NCBI GenBank assembly: GCA_029259715.1
Contig: JAJDEP010000016.1
Span: forward strand, 248,001-312,000
DNA from: Planctomycetota bacterium
GTDB taxonomy: Bacteria; Planctomycetota; B15-G4
Direction: 5' to 3'
Length of the DNA: 64,000 nucleotides
Positions 45,784 to 56,092 of the stretch are shown piece by piece. The notes under the pieces were generated by a model. The model had not been told where the DNA came from. It worked only from the letters and a program-made list of their open reading frames with translations, and did not search any database. A program made the translations under genes and the position numbers. Within the stretch, counting starts at the first letter, position 1. Each line of letters begins with the position of its first letter.

Positions 45784-48335
45784 ACGGCGTCGAGCAGGCG
45801 GTGAGCCTCGAACAGGCTGAGCCAGGCCGGGCGACCGTCGGCCCCGTTGACCCAGGGGTCGAAGGGGGCCGGATCGTCGGCCCGGGCCGGCCGCACGACC
45901 ACCCCGAGCCCGATCACGGTGCCGACCTGCAGCTGCAATCCGGAGCTGCGGGGCGATCCCGGCGGGACCCAGGCGGAGGGGCTGCCGGGGCCGAGCGCGG
46001 CGGGCAGTTCGGCGATGACCACGTGGCGTCCGTCGTGCAGTTCGGCGCGCACCCGGGCGCCGGGCACCCGGCGGTCGCCCACGAACACACCGCGCGGCTC
46101 GTGGTGGGCGCGCAGGGCCAGGCGTTGGTCGCCGGTCCACACGTCCCCGGCGGGCGCGCCTTCGACGCCGGTGTCGAACCGGCCTCGCCAGGGACCGAGG
46201 TCGCCGCTGCCGTCGAGGGAGAGGAACACGTCGCAGGGTCCGTCGGCGGTCACGCTCACGATGAGGCCCTGTTCGGTCCAGGCGGCGGCCAACTCGAGGG
46301 ACGGCGCGTCGGGGCGCGCCGTCGTGGGGAGCGTGGCCAGGCGCCGCAGCGTCGGGCCGCGGGCGATGACGCCGGTGAAGTCGTCGAGGGGCCACGGGTC
46401 GTCACCGTCGCCGAGTCCGTCACCGTCGCTGTCGGGGTTGTTCGGGTCGGTGCCGCGGTACAGCCCGGCCGCGGCTTCGGCGCGATCGTCGAGTCCGTCG
46501 CCATCGGCGTCGGCCGCGGTGGGGTCGCTGCCCAGCCGGCGCTCGTCGAGGGGCAGTCGCGGGTCGTCGTCCGCCAGCCCGTCGCCGTCGCGGTCGATCA
46601 CCTCGATCAGGCGTCGGTACGGCGCGCCCACCCGGTCCCAGGCCTCGAAGCGCGACAGGAGCGCGGCCTGTCCGTCCCACAGGTCGCCGGCATCGAACGG
46701 GCGTTGCATCTCGGGGCCCAGCAGGCCGGCGGCGAAGTCGTCGGCGAAGTGTCCCGTCGGTTGCAACGGCAGCCCGGCGCTCTCGGCCAGCTGCAGGCCG
46801 ATCACGTGCCACAGCTCGTGGACGAAGGCCCAGGCCATGCCGGGGTCGGGGCCCAGCGCGCCGTCGGGGGTGGGGGCGGTGCCGGTGCGGCCGAAGGCGC
46901 CGGCCGTGCGGCCGAGCAGGGTGAAGCCGCCGTAGCTGCCGGAGAGGTCGTCGGCGACGGCGAAGACCACGGCGTATTGGTCGTCCTCGATGCCGTGGCT
47001 GCGCAGGCGCGCCTCGATGCCGGCCATGGTCGGGCCGGTGGTGATCGGCGTGGGCCCGGACAGCGGCAGGTAGGTCGTGTCGACCAACAACCCGCCCCGG
47101 GAGTGGCGATCGAGGAATCCGCGCGCGGCCTCGATGCTCTCCTCGATGGCCTCGCGCTCGCCGGGCTGGAGCGAGTCGGTGAAGATCACCACCAGGGTCG
47201 GCAGGCGGCCGGCATCCGCGTGGCCGGGCGGGGCGTCGGCGAGGATGCGCACCCGGGCCTCACGGCTCGGCGCCGAGACCGGGTTGCCGAAGCGGTCGAT
47301 GCGTCGCACGGAGTACTGGTAGGCGCGGCCGGCGGCGAGGCCTGTGTCGACGAAGTGGTCCCCGTCGCAGCGCCCCACGTGCTGCGTCGATTTGGCGCCG
47401 ACCTGTCGGCGCAGGATCTGGAACGGCGGTTCGCCCTGCAGGCCCAGCCACGTCGAGCGCGTGCCGGGAATGGCGGTGGGTGCGGGGGGCGCCGTCTGCA
47501 GCGGGAGCACCGCCGTGGTCAGCTCGGGTCCGCGCAAGCTGCCGAGCACCGGGGCCAGGGCGATGGTGCCGTTGGCCAGGGCCACGGCGCGGCTGCCCCG
47601 GGTCAGCGCCAGCGAGCGCGCGGGTGTCGCGGCGATCTGGGCCTGGGCGGTGAGGTCGGGCCGGCCGCCGAAGCTGTCGCGCCCGACGATGCGCACGGGG
47701 AAGCCGCCGCCCTCGGGCATGGTGCGGGGCACGTCCTGCAGCGCGATGTCCTCGATCACCAGGCGACCGCTGATGTCGATGTCGGCGACCGACGTGACGG
47801 TGGGGCCGTCCGTTTCCGCGTTGCCGGGGGCGCCGGTGATGCGCTCGACCGTGATCTCCACCCGCGAGCACTCGACGTCGAGCAGGCGGAAGACGGCCGC
47901 GGCGCCGTCGTCGATGACGGTCTCGCCCGCGGCAAAGCGCTGTCCGTTGGCCTGGACGATCTCGAGGCTCACGGCGAAGGCGTCGGGGCCGTCGGGCCAC
48001 ACGCGCACCCGCCGCAACACCTGGGGCGGCTCGAAGTCGACGGCCAGGGGCAGCGGGCCGGGGCGGCGGGCCGCCACCGACGAGGTGCGGTCGCCGTCGA
48101 AGGCCCGCACGAAGTGGGCCTCGCGGGCGGTCGCGCCCGTCTCCGTCCCGGTCGCCGGGTCCACCGAGAGGCTGATCACCCCGAGACGCGCCCAACCGGC
48201 CAGATCGAAATTGGAGAACACCGTCTCCTGGGCGGAGGCGGAGACGGCGGTCAGCGCCGGCAGCAGCACCGCCAGGAGGGCGGTGTGCCAACGGGCTGAG
48301 CGCGGAGCCAAAGGGGCGAAGCCGGGGGAATGCAC
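45771..48335 (-). CDS. Secreted HExxH protein with thrombospondin type 3-like calcium repeats
   Basis: About 854 residues. A signal peptide (ALLAVLLPALTAVSASAQ) leads into an N-terminal beta-rich region like a galactose-binding domain (about 40-160) and a fibronectin-like part. A region with HELWH (His506, His510), a zinc-peptidase-like motif, is followed by calcium-binding repeats (DRDGDGLADDDP, DADGDGLDDRAE, DSDGDGLGDGDD; about 580-660) and a C-terminal DOMON-like or sugar-binding-like region. A third zinc ligand is not obvious, so protease activity is unproven. The start is uncertain; GTG 48335 precedes the signal peptide directly. It is divergent from hutH. Confidence 0.65.
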   Translation of the reverse strand: MHSPGFAPLAPRSARWHTALLAVLLPALTAVSASAQETVFSNFDLAGWARLGVISLSVDPATGTETGATAREAHFVRAFDGDRTSSVAARRPGPLPLAVDFEPPQVLRRVRVWPDGPDAFAVSLEIVQANGQRFAAGETVIDDGAAAVFRLLDVECSRVEITVERITGAPGNAETDGPTVTSVADIDISGRLVIEDIALQDVPRTMPEGGGFPVRIVGRDSFGGRPDLTAQAQIAATPARSLALTRGSRAVALANGTIALAPVLGSLRGPELTTAVLPLQTAPPAPTAIPGTRSTWLGLQGEPPFQILRRQVGAKSTQHVGRCDGDHFVDTGLAAGRAYQYSVRRIDRFGNPVSAPSREARVRILADAPPGHADAGRLPTLVVIFTDSLQPGEREAIEESIEAARGFLDRHSRGGLLVDTTYLPLSGPTPITTGPTMAGIEARLRSHGIEDDQYAVVFAVADDLSGSYGGFTLLGRTAGAFGRTGTAPTPDGALGPDPGMAWAFVHELWHVIGLQLAESAGLPLQPTGHFADDFAAGLLGPEMQRPFDAGDLWDGQAALLSRFEAWDRVGAPYRRLIEVIDRDGDGLADDDPRLPLDERRLGSDPTAADADGDGLDDRAEAAAGLYRGTDPNNPDSDGDGLGDGDDPWPLDDFTGVIARGPTLRRLATLPTTARPDAPSLELAAAWTEQGLIVSVTADGPCDVFLSLDGSGDLGPWRGRFDTGVEGAPAGDVWTGDQRLALRAHHEPRGVFVGDRRVPGARVRAELHDGRHVVIAELPAALGPGSPSAWVPPGSPRSSGLQLQVGTVIGLGVVVRPARADDPAPFDPWVNGADGRPAWLSLFEAHRLLDAVLQP

Positions 48336-48410
48336 GCCTTGATGATGGGGCCGGAAGGCGTCAGGGGGCAAGGGTGGGGGTGCCGGCCGGCCATCGGATC
48401 GCCTTTCCCG

Positions 48411-48440
48411 TTGATCGGTCGATTCGTCGTGCTCTACCGT
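48411..48440 (+). promoter_or_regulatory. Promoter of the hut operon
   Basis: TTGATC (48411-48416), an 18-base spacer and TACCGT (48435-48440), followed by 7 bases and the hutH ATG at 48448. This is the one leaderless start with a good -35. Confidence 0.6.
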
Positions 48441-48447
48441 TCCCGCC

Positions 48448-49977
48448 ATGCCCATTCGAAACCTGGGTGAGACGCCCCTCGACCTCGGTGACCTGACGGC
48501 CCTGCTCGGGAGCCGGTCGCCGCAGCTGGCCCTCGACCCCGAGGCCGCGCCCCGCGTGGCGGCCTCGCGTCGCACGGTGGAGGCCTCGGTCGCGGACGGC
48601 CAGGTGCGCTACGGCGTGAACACGGGCTTCGGCAAGCTGGCCCAGACCGTCGTGCCGCCGGACAAGCTGCAGGCGCTGCAGGTGAACCTGGTGCGCAGTC
48701 ACGCCTGCGGAGTCGGCGTCCCGCTGCCGCTGCCGGTGAGCCGGCTCGCCTTCGCCCTGCGGCTCACGAACCTGTGCCGCGGATACTCGGGCGTGCGTCC
48801 GGAGCTCATCGAGCATGGCCTGGCCGTGTTCAACGCGGGCGTCGTGCCGGAGTTGCCCGCGCAGGGTTCGGTGGGCGCCTCGGGCGACCTCGCGCCCCTG
48901 GCGCACATGGCGCTCGTGCTCATCGGCGAGGGCTGGGCCTGGCACGACGGCGAGCGCAAGGACGGCGCGGCGGCGCTGAAGGCCGCGGGACGGCCGCCGA
49001 TCACGCTGCACAGCAAGGAGGGACTGGCGCTGCTCAACGGCACCCAGGTCTCCACGGCGATCCTGGCCGACGCCCTCGTTCTTGCCCGCCGGCTCTCAAC
49101 CTGCGCCGACATCGCCTGCGCCCTGACCCTCGAGGCGCACAAGGGCACGACGTCGGCCTTCGACCCGCGCATCCACGCCCTGCGCGGACACGCCGGGCAG
49201 CAGACCGTGGCCGCCAACCTGCTGGCCCTGCTGGCCGGGAGCGGCATCGGTCCCGGTCACAAGGATTGCGGGCGGGTGCAGGACCCCTACAGCCTGCGCT
49301 GCGCGCCGCAGGTCCATGGCGCCTCGCGCGACGTGATCGGCTTCGTCACCGGCACGGTGGAGACGGAGATCCACGCGGTCACCGACAACCCGCTGGTCTT
49401 CGCCGAGGGCGACATCCTGTCGGGCGGCAACTTCCACGCCCAGCCCATCGCCCTGGCGGCCGACGCCCTCAAGACCGCGACGGCCGAGCTGGCCTCCATC
49501 TCCGAGCGCCGCACCGAGCTGCTCGTGAACCCCGATCTGTCGGGCCTGCCGGCCTTCCTGGCCCGCGACAGCGGCGTGCAGAGCGGACTCATGATCGCCC
49601 AGGTGACGGCCGCGGCGCTCGTGTCGGAGAACAAGGTGCTGGCCCATCCCGCGTCGGTGGATTCGATCCCGACGTCGGCCGGCAAGGAGGACCACGTCTC
49701 CATGGCGACGGCCGCGGCGCGGCAGTGCCGGGCCATCGTCGACAACGCCACCTACGTCATTGCCATCGAGCTGGTGGCGGGCATCCACGGCCTGGCCTTC
49801 GAGACCGGGTTGAAGCCGGGCCGCGGGGTCGCCGCCGCCGTCGCGGCGCTGCGCGACGTGGTGCCGCCGCTCGAGGACGACCGGGTCATGTCGACGGAGA
49901 TCGAGGCCGTGGCCGCCCGGGTGCGCGACGGGACGCTCGTGGCCGCCGTGGCCGGCGCGGTAGACTCGCTGCGATGA
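48448..49977 (+). CDS. hutH: Histidine ammonia-lyase
   Basis: A 509-residue cytoplasmic enzyme that deaminates histidine to urocanate, the first step of histidine breakdown. Residues Ala144-Ser145-Gly146 in [14 protein letters not shown] form the MIO electrophile. [11 protein letters not shown] near the N-terminus supplies the catalytic tyrosine loop, and the [14 protein letters not shown] segment is typical of the family. The length matches the usual 500-510. The ATG overlaps no upstream gene and follows a TACCGT hexamer by 7 bases. Its stop overlaps the next ATG by 4 bp (ATGA). Confidence 0.97.
   Translation: MPIRNLGETPLDLGDLTALLGSRSPQLALDPEAAPRVAASRRTVEASVADGQVRYGVNTGFGKLAQTVVPPDKLQALQVNLVRSHACGVGVPLPLPVSRLAFALRLTNLCRGYSGVRPELIEHGLAVFNAGVVPELPAQGSVGASGDLAPLAHMALVLIGEGWAWHDGERKDGAAALKAAGRPPITLHSKEGLALLNGTQVSTAILADALVLARRLSTCADIACALTLEAHKGTTSAFDPRIHALRGHAGQQTVAANLLALLAGSGIGPGHKDCGRVQDPYSLRCAPQVHGASRDVIGFVTGTVETEIHAVTDNPLVFAEGDILSGGNFHAQPIALAADALKTATAELASISERRTELLVNPDLSGLPAFLARDSGVQSGLMIAQVTAAALVSENKVLAHPASVDSIPTSAGKEDHVSMATAAARQCRAIVDNATYVIAIELVAGIHGLAFETGLKPGRGVAAAVAALRDVVPPLEDDRVMSTEIEAVAARVRDGTLVAAVAGAVDSLR
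49961..49966 (+). promoter_or_regulatory. -10-like hexamer TAGACT inside the end of hutH
   Basis: TAGACT is followed by 7 bases and the ATG at 49974, so the second and third hut-region genes might also be transcribed on their own, again leaderless. It lies in coding sequence, so chance is a real possibility. Confidence 0.35.
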
Positions 49978-50651
49978 ACGTCGGCCCGGCCACCGAAGGC
50001 GTCGCGCGTCGGGGTGGCCTGCCCGCCCCGCTGCGCATCGGCCTCTACCTGGTGGTGTGCGGCCTCGGCATCTACCTGATGGTCGATGCGCTCATCGATG
50101 CGAGCGACAACCCCGAGCGCATGCGCTGGATGCTGTCGAAGGACGGCGCCGCCGAGTGGGTCCAGGCCGCGTTGGCGGCGGGCTTCGCCGTGTTGTGCCT
50201 CAACTGCGCCATGGGCCTCGGCACGTCGCTGCACACACTGCTCACGCTGATGGCCCTCGGCGCCATGGTGGCCGAGCTCGAGGACCTGCTCGAGTCGGTG
50301 CTCGCGAGCGACATGCCCCGTCGCGTCGTGCAGCTCTTCGGGCTGGCGACGCTCGCGTTCATCGTCGCGCGCTGGCGCCGCCTGAAGGTCGAGCTCCGGG
50401 ACGGGCTGCAACGCCCGGGTCTGCTGCTCATGCTCGCGGGCTTCATCGTCCATGTCGGCCTCGCGCGGATGCTGAGCAAGGAGCAGATGTGGGAGATCTT
50501 CGCGAGCGCGGGTCAGGTCGACCTGGCCCAGGCCGCCGTGAGAGAGACCATCGAACTGGCCGGATACCTGTTGTTGCTGTGCGGCGCCTTCGAAGAGCGC
50601 TTCGGCGGACGCATGATCCGCCCCGCGCCGGGCCCCGGAGTGCACGCATGA
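49974..50651 (+). CDS. Membrane protein of unknown function within the hut operon
   Basis: A 225-residue protein with about six membrane segments (roughly 22-42, 64-82, 84-104, 120-135, 150-165 and 190-205). I do not recognise the family; it has no similarity by eye to the known histidine permeases or to HutC, HutI or HutG. It is locked between hutH and hutU by ATGA overlaps on both sides, which points to co-translation with the histidine pathway. It may be a transporter component, a sensor or an unrelated passenger. It has charged residues inside the membrane region ([10 protein letters not shown]) that would be unusual for a simple anchor. Confidence 0.7.
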   Translation: MNVGPATEGVARRGGLPAPLRIGLYLVVCGLGIYLMVDALIDASDNPERMRWMLSKDGAAEWVQAALAAGFAVLCLNCAMGLGTSLHTLLTLMALGAMVAELEDLLESVLASDMPRRVVQLFGLATLAFIVARWRRLKVELRDGLQRPGLLLMLAGFIVHVGLARMLSKEQMWEIFASAGQVDLAQAAVRETIELAGYLLLLCGAFEERFGGRMIRPAPGPGVHA

Positions 50652-52309
50652 CCGAGACCAAGCGACCGCCCATCACCGCTCCCCGCGGCACCACGCTGTC
50701 GGCGAAGTGCTGGATGACCGAAGCGCCGCTGCGGATGTTGATGAACAACCTCGACCCCGAGGTGGCCGAGGACCCCGACCAGCTCGTGGTGTACGGCGGA
50801 TCGGGGCGGGCCGCCCGCAGCTGGGAGGACTACGAGCGCATCGTCGCCGCGCTGAAGGACCTGGCCCCCGACGAGACCCTGCTGGTGCAGTCCGGCCGGG
50901 CGGTGGGTGTGTTCACCACGCACGAGGACGCGCCGCGCGTGCTCATCGCCAACAGCAACCTGGTGGGCCGTTGGGCGAACTGGGACCACTTCAACGAGCT
51001 CGAGCGCCAGGGCCTGATGATGTTCGGGCAGATGACCGCCGGCAGTTGGATCTACATCGGCAGCCAGGGCATCGTGCAGGGCACCTACGAGACCTTCATG
51101 TCCGTGGGGGCCCGGCACTTCGACGGCACGCTCGACGGGAAGCTGGTGGTGAGCGGCGGGCTCGGCGGCATGGGCGGCGCGCAGCCCCTCGCGGCAGTCA
51201 TGTGCGGCGCGACCTTCCTCGCGGCGGACGTCGACCCGCGCCGCATCGAGAAGCGCCTCGAGACGCGCTACCTCGACATCATGGCCGACAGCCTCGACCA
51301 CGCCATCGACATGGCCCTCGACATGAAGAGCCGGGGGGAGGCCAAGTCCATCGGGTGGGTGGGCAACATCGTCGACCTGCTCGAGGCGCTGGTGAAGCGC
51401 GGCATCACCCCCGACGTGCTCACCGACCAGACGTCGGCGCACGACCCGGTCAACGGCTACGTGCCGCGCGACATGACCTTTGCCCAGGCGCTGACGCTGC
51501 GCGCCGCCGACGAGCAGGCCTATCGCGAGCGGTCGCTGGCGACCATGGTCGAGCACATCGCGGCCATGCGCGCCCTGCAGCAGGCCGGCGCGATCACCTT
51601 CGACTACGGCAACAACCTGCGCGGCTTCGCCACCGAGGGCGGCAGCACCGACGCCTTCGAGATCCCCGGCTTCGTCCCCGAGTACATCCGGCCGCTCTTC
51701 TGCGTGGGCAAGGGCCCCTTCCGCTGGGCCGCGCTCTCGGGCGACCCGGCCGACATCGCCGCCACCGACGAGGCCGTGCTGCGCCTGTTTCCCGAGGACA
51801 AGGCCCTGGCCCGCTGGATCCGCCTGGCCCAGGAACGCATCGCCTTTCAGGGGCTCCCGGCGCGCATCTGCTGGCTGGGGCAGGGGGATCGCGCCAGGCT
51901 GGGCCTTGAGATCAACCGGCTCGTGGCCGACGGCACCATCAGCGCGCCCATCGCCATCGGCCGCGACCACCTCGACACCGGCTCGGTGGCGGCGCCGAAC
52001 CGCGAGACCGAAGGCATGCGCGACGGCACCGACGCGGTCGCCGACTGGCCCCTCTTGAACGCCCTGCTGAACACGGCGTCGGGCGCCACCTGGGTGTCCA
52101 TGCACCACGGCGGTGGCGTCGGCATCGGCTACAGCCAGCACAGCGGGCAGGTGACCGTGGCCGACGGCACCGAGGCCGCCGCGCGGCGCCTGCAGCGGGT
52201 GTTGACGAATGACCCGGGCAGCGGCGTCATGCGTCACGCGCACGCCGGCTACGAAGAGGCCATCGACTGCGCCCGGGCCACCGGCCTCAAGCTGCCGGGC
52301 CTGACCTGA
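50648..52309 (+). CDS. hutU: Urocanate hydratase
   Basis: A 553-residue cytoplasmic enzyme that converts urocanate to 4-imidazolone-5-propionate using tightly bound NAD+, the second step of histidine breakdown. Typical segments are [51 protein letters not shown] (the dinucleotide loop), TDQTSAHDP and [14 protein letters not shown]. The length is normal (about 555). The ATG at 50648 overlaps the stop of the membrane-protein gene by 4 bp. The later pathway genes hutI and hutG/hutF are not in the window. Confidence 0.97.
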   Translation: MTETKRPPITAPRGTTLSAKCWMTEAPLRMLMNNLDPEVAEDPDQLVVYGGSGRAARSWEDYERIVAALKDLAPDETLLVQSGRAVGVFTTHEDAPRVLIANSNLVGRWANWDHFNELERQGLMMFGQMTAGSWIYIGSQGIVQGTYETFMSVGARHFDGTLDGKLVVSGGLGGMGGAQPLAAVMCGATFLAADVDPRRIEKRLETRYLDIMADSLDHAIDMALDMKSRGEAKSIGWVGNIVDLLEALVKRGITPDVLTDQTSAHDPVNGYVPRDMTFAQALTLRAADEQAYRERSLATMVEHIAAMRALQQAGAITFDYGNNLRGFATEGGSTDAFEIPGFVPEYIRPLFCVGKGPFRWAALSGDPADIAATDEAVLRLFPEDKALARWIRLAQERIAFQGLPARICWLGQGDRARLGLEINRLVADGTISAPIAIGRDHLDTGSVAAPNRETEGMRDGTDAVADWPLLNALLNTASGATWVSMHHGGGVGIGYSQHSGQVTVADGTEAAARRLQRVLTNDPGSGVMRHAHAGYEEAIDCARATGLKLPGLT

Positions 52310-52634
52310 CGGCTTCGCGGGAGCGGCTGCGGGGGAAACGGCTGCGGGAGCAAGCGGCTGCGGGAGAAATCGTGCCGCGGCGATTCCCAACAAGGCCCGC
52401 GACGAACCCTGCGGGGAACGGGTGGGCGCACCTTGCGCAGGGCGGGGTGTGCGGCACGGGGCGGGAGCGCAGGGCGGAGAGCATCCGCCCGCGGCAGGCG
52501 CGAGCGACGGCGTCCGAGGCCATGAAACTCGTCATGTCGCTGCGTTACGATCCGGAAGGAAAGAGGACCGCGCGCGGCCGATTCGTCGGACCTGCGATCG
52601 ACGGCACGCTGCACGGACAAGGGAGGAATGAGGC
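52310..52634. other. Intergenic region between hutU and the SPFH pair
   Basis: No gene is convincing. CGGCTGCGGG recurs three times at about 52324, 52339 and 52355. A hairpin GGGCGGA...TCCGCCC lies near 52474-52492 and may help end the hut transcript. TACGAT at 52546-52551, with TGAAAC 17 bases upstream, is a candidate promoter for the SPFH genes. Confidence 0.45.
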
Positions 52635-53819
52635 ATGACCTCGAGTGACTTCGAAGACGCCTTCTCGTCGAGCGAACCGCCCGACAAGGGGCGGGGCGGC
52701 GGCGGGCGGGGCCGGATGGGACTGAATCCGGCCAAGATCGCCCTCTGGTTGCTGATCGCCATGTTCATCCTGATGGCGTTGCTGATCACGGCCAGTGGAT
52801 CGGGCGGCATCGTGGAGATCGAGGACACCGAGGTGGCGGTCATCATCGACTTCATGACCGGGGATGCGGAGCTGATCCAGCAGCCCGGCTACCGGGTCTA
52901 CCTGCCCTTCGTGAAGCAGGCCTTCAAGTTCGACAAGAGCCCGCAGGAGTTCGTCATGTCGGGCGACCGGGAGGTGGACGAGAACCACGTCCCGAAGCTC
53001 ACCGTGCGCGCCGCCGACGGCAGCAACTTCTGGTTCGACGACATCAAGATCCAGTACGAGCTGCTGCCCTCCGACGCGCGGCACGTGCTCTCGGACAGCG
53101 GTGAGGAAGGGGCCTTCAAGCGCCACTGGGTGCGGGCCTTCGCCCGCTCGGTCCTGCGCGACGAGTTCGGCAAGTTCTCCGCCAGCGAGGTGGCCAACCC
53201 CACGGTCTACAAGGGCGCGGCGATCGAGGTCACCGAGGAGCTCAACCGCGTCCTCAATCCGCACGGCGTGAAGATCATCCAGGTCATCACGCCCAAGCCG
53301 AGCTTCGACGCCGGCTACGAGAAGGCCATCGAGGATCGCAAGGTGGCCGACCAGGAGGTCGAGCGCATCAAGGCCCGCGCCGTGCAGCTGATCCAGGAGC
53401 GCGAGCGGCGCCTGGCCCAGATCGACGCGACCAAGGCGGTGGAGTACGAACAGCTCAAGGGCACGCTCGAGGCGCAGCGCATCGACATCGAGCGCGACCG
53501 CATCAAGGTCGAGAAGTCGGCCGACGCCTACTCCAAGAAGATCCTGGCGGACGGCGAGGCCAAGCGCCTCGCGCTGATCGAACAGGCGCGCGGCATGACC
53601 GACAAGGCGCGCAAGGAGGCCGAGGGGCTCGGCGCCATCATCGCCGCCCTCGAGCAGCGCGGCGAGGTGCTCGTGCGCGAGCGCCTGGCGGAGCGACTGG
53701 CCGAGATGAAGTTCACCCTGGTGCCCTACACGCGGGACGCGGTGCCCGAGCGCATCGAGCTGATCGGTGCGGCCGACGTGCTCGATGCCGAAGGGCGCGA
53801 AGCAGGAGGAGATCGATGA
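52635..53819 (+). CDS. SPFH/band-7 domain membrane protein (first of a pair)
   Basis: A 394-residue prohibitin/HflK-like protein: an acidic and Gly/Arg-rich cytoplasmic start, one membrane segment (about 33-53), an SPFH domain (about 58-230, with EVAVIIDFMTGDAELIQQPGYRVYLP and the conserved NPHGVKIIQVITPKPSF), then a long coiled coil with DRKVADQEVERIKARAVQ and ADGEAKRLALIEQARG. Such proteins form membrane scaffolds and regulate FtsH-type proteases. Its stop overlaps the start of the second SPFH gene (ATGA). An AGGAATGAGGC stretch precedes the ATG. No ftsH or NfeD gene is adjacent. Confidence 0.85.
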   Translation: MTSSDFEDAFSSSEPPDKGRGGGGRGRMGLNPAKIALWLLIAMFILMALLITASGSGGIVEIEDTEVAVIIDFMTGDAELIQQPGYRVYLPFVKQAFKFDKSPQEFVMSGDREVDENHVPKLTVRAADGSNFWFDDIKIQYELLPSDARHVLSDSGEEGAFKRHWVRAFARSVLRDEFGKFSASEVANPTVYKGAAIEVTEELNRVLNPHGVKIIQVITPKPSFDAGYEKAIEDRKVADQEVERIKARAVQLIQERERRLAQIDATKAVEYEQLKGTLEAQRIDIERDRIKVEKSADAYSKKILADGEAKRLALIEQARGMTDKARKEAEGLGAIIAALEQRGEVLVRERLAERLAEMKFTLVPYTRDAVPERIELIGAADVLDAEGREAGGDR

Positions 53820-54907
53820 ACCGTTTCCCCAGAGGGCTTGTGGTCATCTTCGTCGTGGTGGTGCTGCTGCCCGCGTTGTTCCTGATGTTCTTCGAGCGCA
53901 TCGAGCCCACGCAGATCGGGGTGCGCCAGATCCGTTGGGGTGGGGGCGGCATCGAAGCCGGCGACCGGGAACCGGGCTTCCACGTCGGGATCTGGGGCTT
54001 CCACGTGTGGTATCAGCTGCCGCGCACGACGCACTGGATCCACTACTCCCAGCAGCACTCGGATCGCGACGCCACCGGGACGGTCTCGTGGGAGGGCGAG
54101 CTCGAGCTGCGCACGAAGGATCAGAACATCTACTTCGTCGACGCCAGCGTGCCCTACCGCATCAAGCCGGGAGAGGCCTGGGAGATCGTCTCCCGCGGTC
54201 TGCGCCACTCCTACCAGGAGCGCGTTCAGTCGACGTTGCTGCGTGTCCTGCGTGAGGAGTTGGCGGAGCTCTCCAGCGAAGACCTGCAGAGCACGGAGAA
54301 GCGGCTCGCGCGGCTGGACATGATGCTGCCGTTGCTGAACAAGCAGCTCGCCGGATTCCACGTCGAGGCGGAGACCATCCTGATCCGCCGCGTCGGGTTC
54401 GGCACCGAGTACGAGGAGCGCCTGCAGCAGAAGCAGTACCTGACGCAGAAGGGTCAGCTCGACGGTGCCCTCGCGCTCCAGGCCAATGAGGAGCAGACGA
54501 CCAACTCCATCGAGAAGCAGATCGTGGCGGCCGAGAAAGAGAAGATCGCCAACTGGGAGAAGAAGATCCAGGAGGAGAAGAGCCGCTACGAGGTGCTCGT
54601 CGCCGAGATCAACGCCGAGGCCGCCAAGTACCAGGCCAAGGTGCGGGCGGCGGCGATGGCGTCGGCCGTGTCCAGCGAGGCCGAAGGACAACTCGCGGTC
54701 GACCGGGCCGAGGCGCTGCGCAACGAGCTGCGCAACGAGATCCTCAACAGCCGCGGCGGATCGATCTACCTCGCGCTGGAGGCGGCTGACAACCTCGACA
54801 TGCGCGACATCACCCTCAACAGCAACGACCCCCGAGTGCCCATCGTCCTCGACCTCGAGGCCATGACGAAGCTGCTCGTAGGGAGCGGCGAGGCCGGCGG
54901 GCCCTAG
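53816..54907 (+). CDS. SPFH/band-7 domain membrane protein (second of a pair)
   Basis: A 363-residue partner of the preceding protein: an N-terminal membrane segment (about 7-27), an SPFH domain (about 30-200, EPTQIGVRQIRWGGGGIEAG and PGFHVGIWGFHVWYQLP), and a coiled coil with KKIQEEKSRYEVLVAEINAE, followed by a short tail. Two dissimilar SPFH proteins encoded with overlapping stop and start codons suggest a hetero-oligomer like HflK-HflC, although neither is close enough for that name. A short duplication, AGGCCGGCGG, spans its stop codon. Confidence 0.82.
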   Translation: MNRFPRGLVVIFVVVVLLPALFLMFFERIEPTQIGVRQIRWGGGGIEAGDREPGFHVGIWGFHVWYQLPRTTHWIHYSQQHSDRDATGTVSWEGELELRTKDQNIYFVDASVPYRIKPGEAWEIVSRGLRHSYQERVQSTLLRVLREELAELSSEDLQSTEKRLARLDMMLPLLNKQLAGFHVEAETILIRRVGFGTEYEERLQQKQYLTQKGQLDGALALQANEEQTTNSIEKQIVAAEKEKIANWEKKIQEEKSRYEVLVAEINAEAAKYQAKVRAAAMASAVSSEAEGQLAVDRAEALRNELRNEILNSRGGSIYLALEAADNLDMRDITLNSNDPRVPIVLDLEAMTKLLVGSGEAGGP

Positions 54908-54915
54908 GCCGGCGG
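54891..54915. repeat. 10-bp duplication spanning a stop codon
   Basis: AGGCCGGCGG occurs at 54891-54900 and 54906-54915; the TAG stop of the SPFH gene lies at 54905-54907, overlapping the second copy. Confidence 0.7.
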
Positions 54916-54950
54916 CAGCCGCTTGGTCCGGGCGGGTGCCGGCGTGAGTC

Positions 54951-55826
54951 TCACGGCGCCCGCCCGCTGAGGGCCAGGCACTCGGCGGGCATGATCAGGT
55001 CGTCGCCGTCCTGAATGGCGGCCTCGAGTTGTCCGACCCGTTCGGCCACGATCCCGCGGGCGCGCTCGATCTGATCCGCGGAGAGGCCCTCCATGCGCTT
55101 GCGCAGCTTGCGCGACAGCTCGGACTGGGTGTCGATGAGCGTCTCGGGGCGCGTGTCCGGGAGCCGCCACGGAAAGCCGACGGCCTCGACCCGGGCGTCG
55201 ACCCAGCCGCCGCCCCGACAGGCCGCCAGGACTTCCTCCGGGTCGTCGAGCTCGAACACGGTGCGCGCGACCTCCACCGGATCGGCGCCGACGGCATCGA
55301 GGGCCGCGGTGACGACGGTGAAGTAGGGGTTGCGGTCGTCGCAGCTCCAGACGAGAGCGGCCAGGCGGCCACCGGATCGCACCGCGGTGGCCATGGCGCC
55401 GAAGGTGCGCGCGGCGTCGTCGAAGAACATGGCGCCGAAGCGGCAGCTCGCGCCGTCGAAGCGGCCGGGGGTGAACGCCAGCGACTCGGCCGAGACCACC
55501 TGCGCCTGCACATTGGTCAGGCCGCGTTCCCGCGCGCGCCCCTCCAGGGCCGTGACCATTTCCGCGACGCCGTCGGTGGCCAGCACCGAGCCTGCGCTGC
55601 CCACGCGCTCGGCGATGGAGAACGCGGGGTCGCCCGCGCCGCTGGCGACGTCGAGGATGCGCTGGCCCGGTTGGGGGTCGAGCCGCGCCAGCAGGATCTC
55701 GGTGGCGGGCCGGCTGATGGCCGCGATGCGGTCGGCGCGGGCGATCCAGTCGGCGGCGCCGGCGGTCCAGTCCGCGAGTCCGCTACCCGAATCCGGGTCC
55801 TGAGCGGGGGAACGGGGGTCATTCAC
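54951..55826 (-). CDS. Class I SAM-dependent methyltransferase
   Basis: A 291-residue cytoplasmic methyltransferase with the Rossmann-like fold. Motif I is ILDVASGAGDPAFSIAERVG (about 57-76), motif II lies in VLATDGVAEMV, and motif IV in RFDGASCRFGAMFF, which resembles the UbiE/Methyltransf_11 and 25 groups. The acceptor is unknown. The C-terminal domain has SRKLRKRMEGLSADQIERA, a helical part seen in small-molecule methyltransferases. The start codon is GTG at 55826. It is convergent with the SPFH pair and divergent from the peroxidase gene. Confidence 0.85.
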   Translation of the reverse strand: MNDPRSPAQDPDSGSGLADWTAGAADWIARADRIAAISRPATEILLARLDPQPGQRILDVASGAGDPAFSIAERVGSAGSVLATDGVAEMVTALEGRARERGLTNVQAQVVSAESLAFTPGRFDGASCRFGAMFFDDAARTFGAMATAVRSGGRLAALVWSCDDRNPYFTVVTAALDAVGADPVEVARTVFELDDPEEVLAACRGGGWVDARVEAVGFPWRLPDTRPETLIDTQSELSRKLRKRMEGLSADQIERARGIVAERVGQLEAAIQDGDDLIMPAECLALSGRAP

Positions 55827-55867
55827 AGCGGCTGCCCGAGGTGGTCCATATTCAGAAAAACTCCGTT

Positions 55868-55948
55868 TTGAATTCCTAAGTCGAGTGACAATAGGATCTT
55901 AGACTCAATGTTCATGCATTGACCCCTCTCCAGATGTCGAGGTAGACT
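55868..55948 (+). promoter_or_regulatory. Tandem sigma-70-like promoters of the peroxidase gene
   Basis: P1 is TTGAAT (55868-55873), 18 bases, TAGGAT (55892-55897). P2 is TTGACC (55919-55924), 18 bases, TAGACT (55943-55948). A further TAGACT lies at 55900-55905. The region 55850-55920 is clearly AT-richer than the rest of the window. The leaders would be about 190 and 138 bases. Confidence 0.65.
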
Positions 55949-56092
55949 TTCCTCGTCTCAGGCTTCCCATCAAAGGACGTCGAGACAAAGGACCGGGATG
56001 CAGACCCGCATTCGGCATCCGGTCGTTGGCCGTCCGCTCTCTCCTCTCCCTTTCCCTGCACGGTTCTTCGGAACCCAACCAGAGGTCATCTC

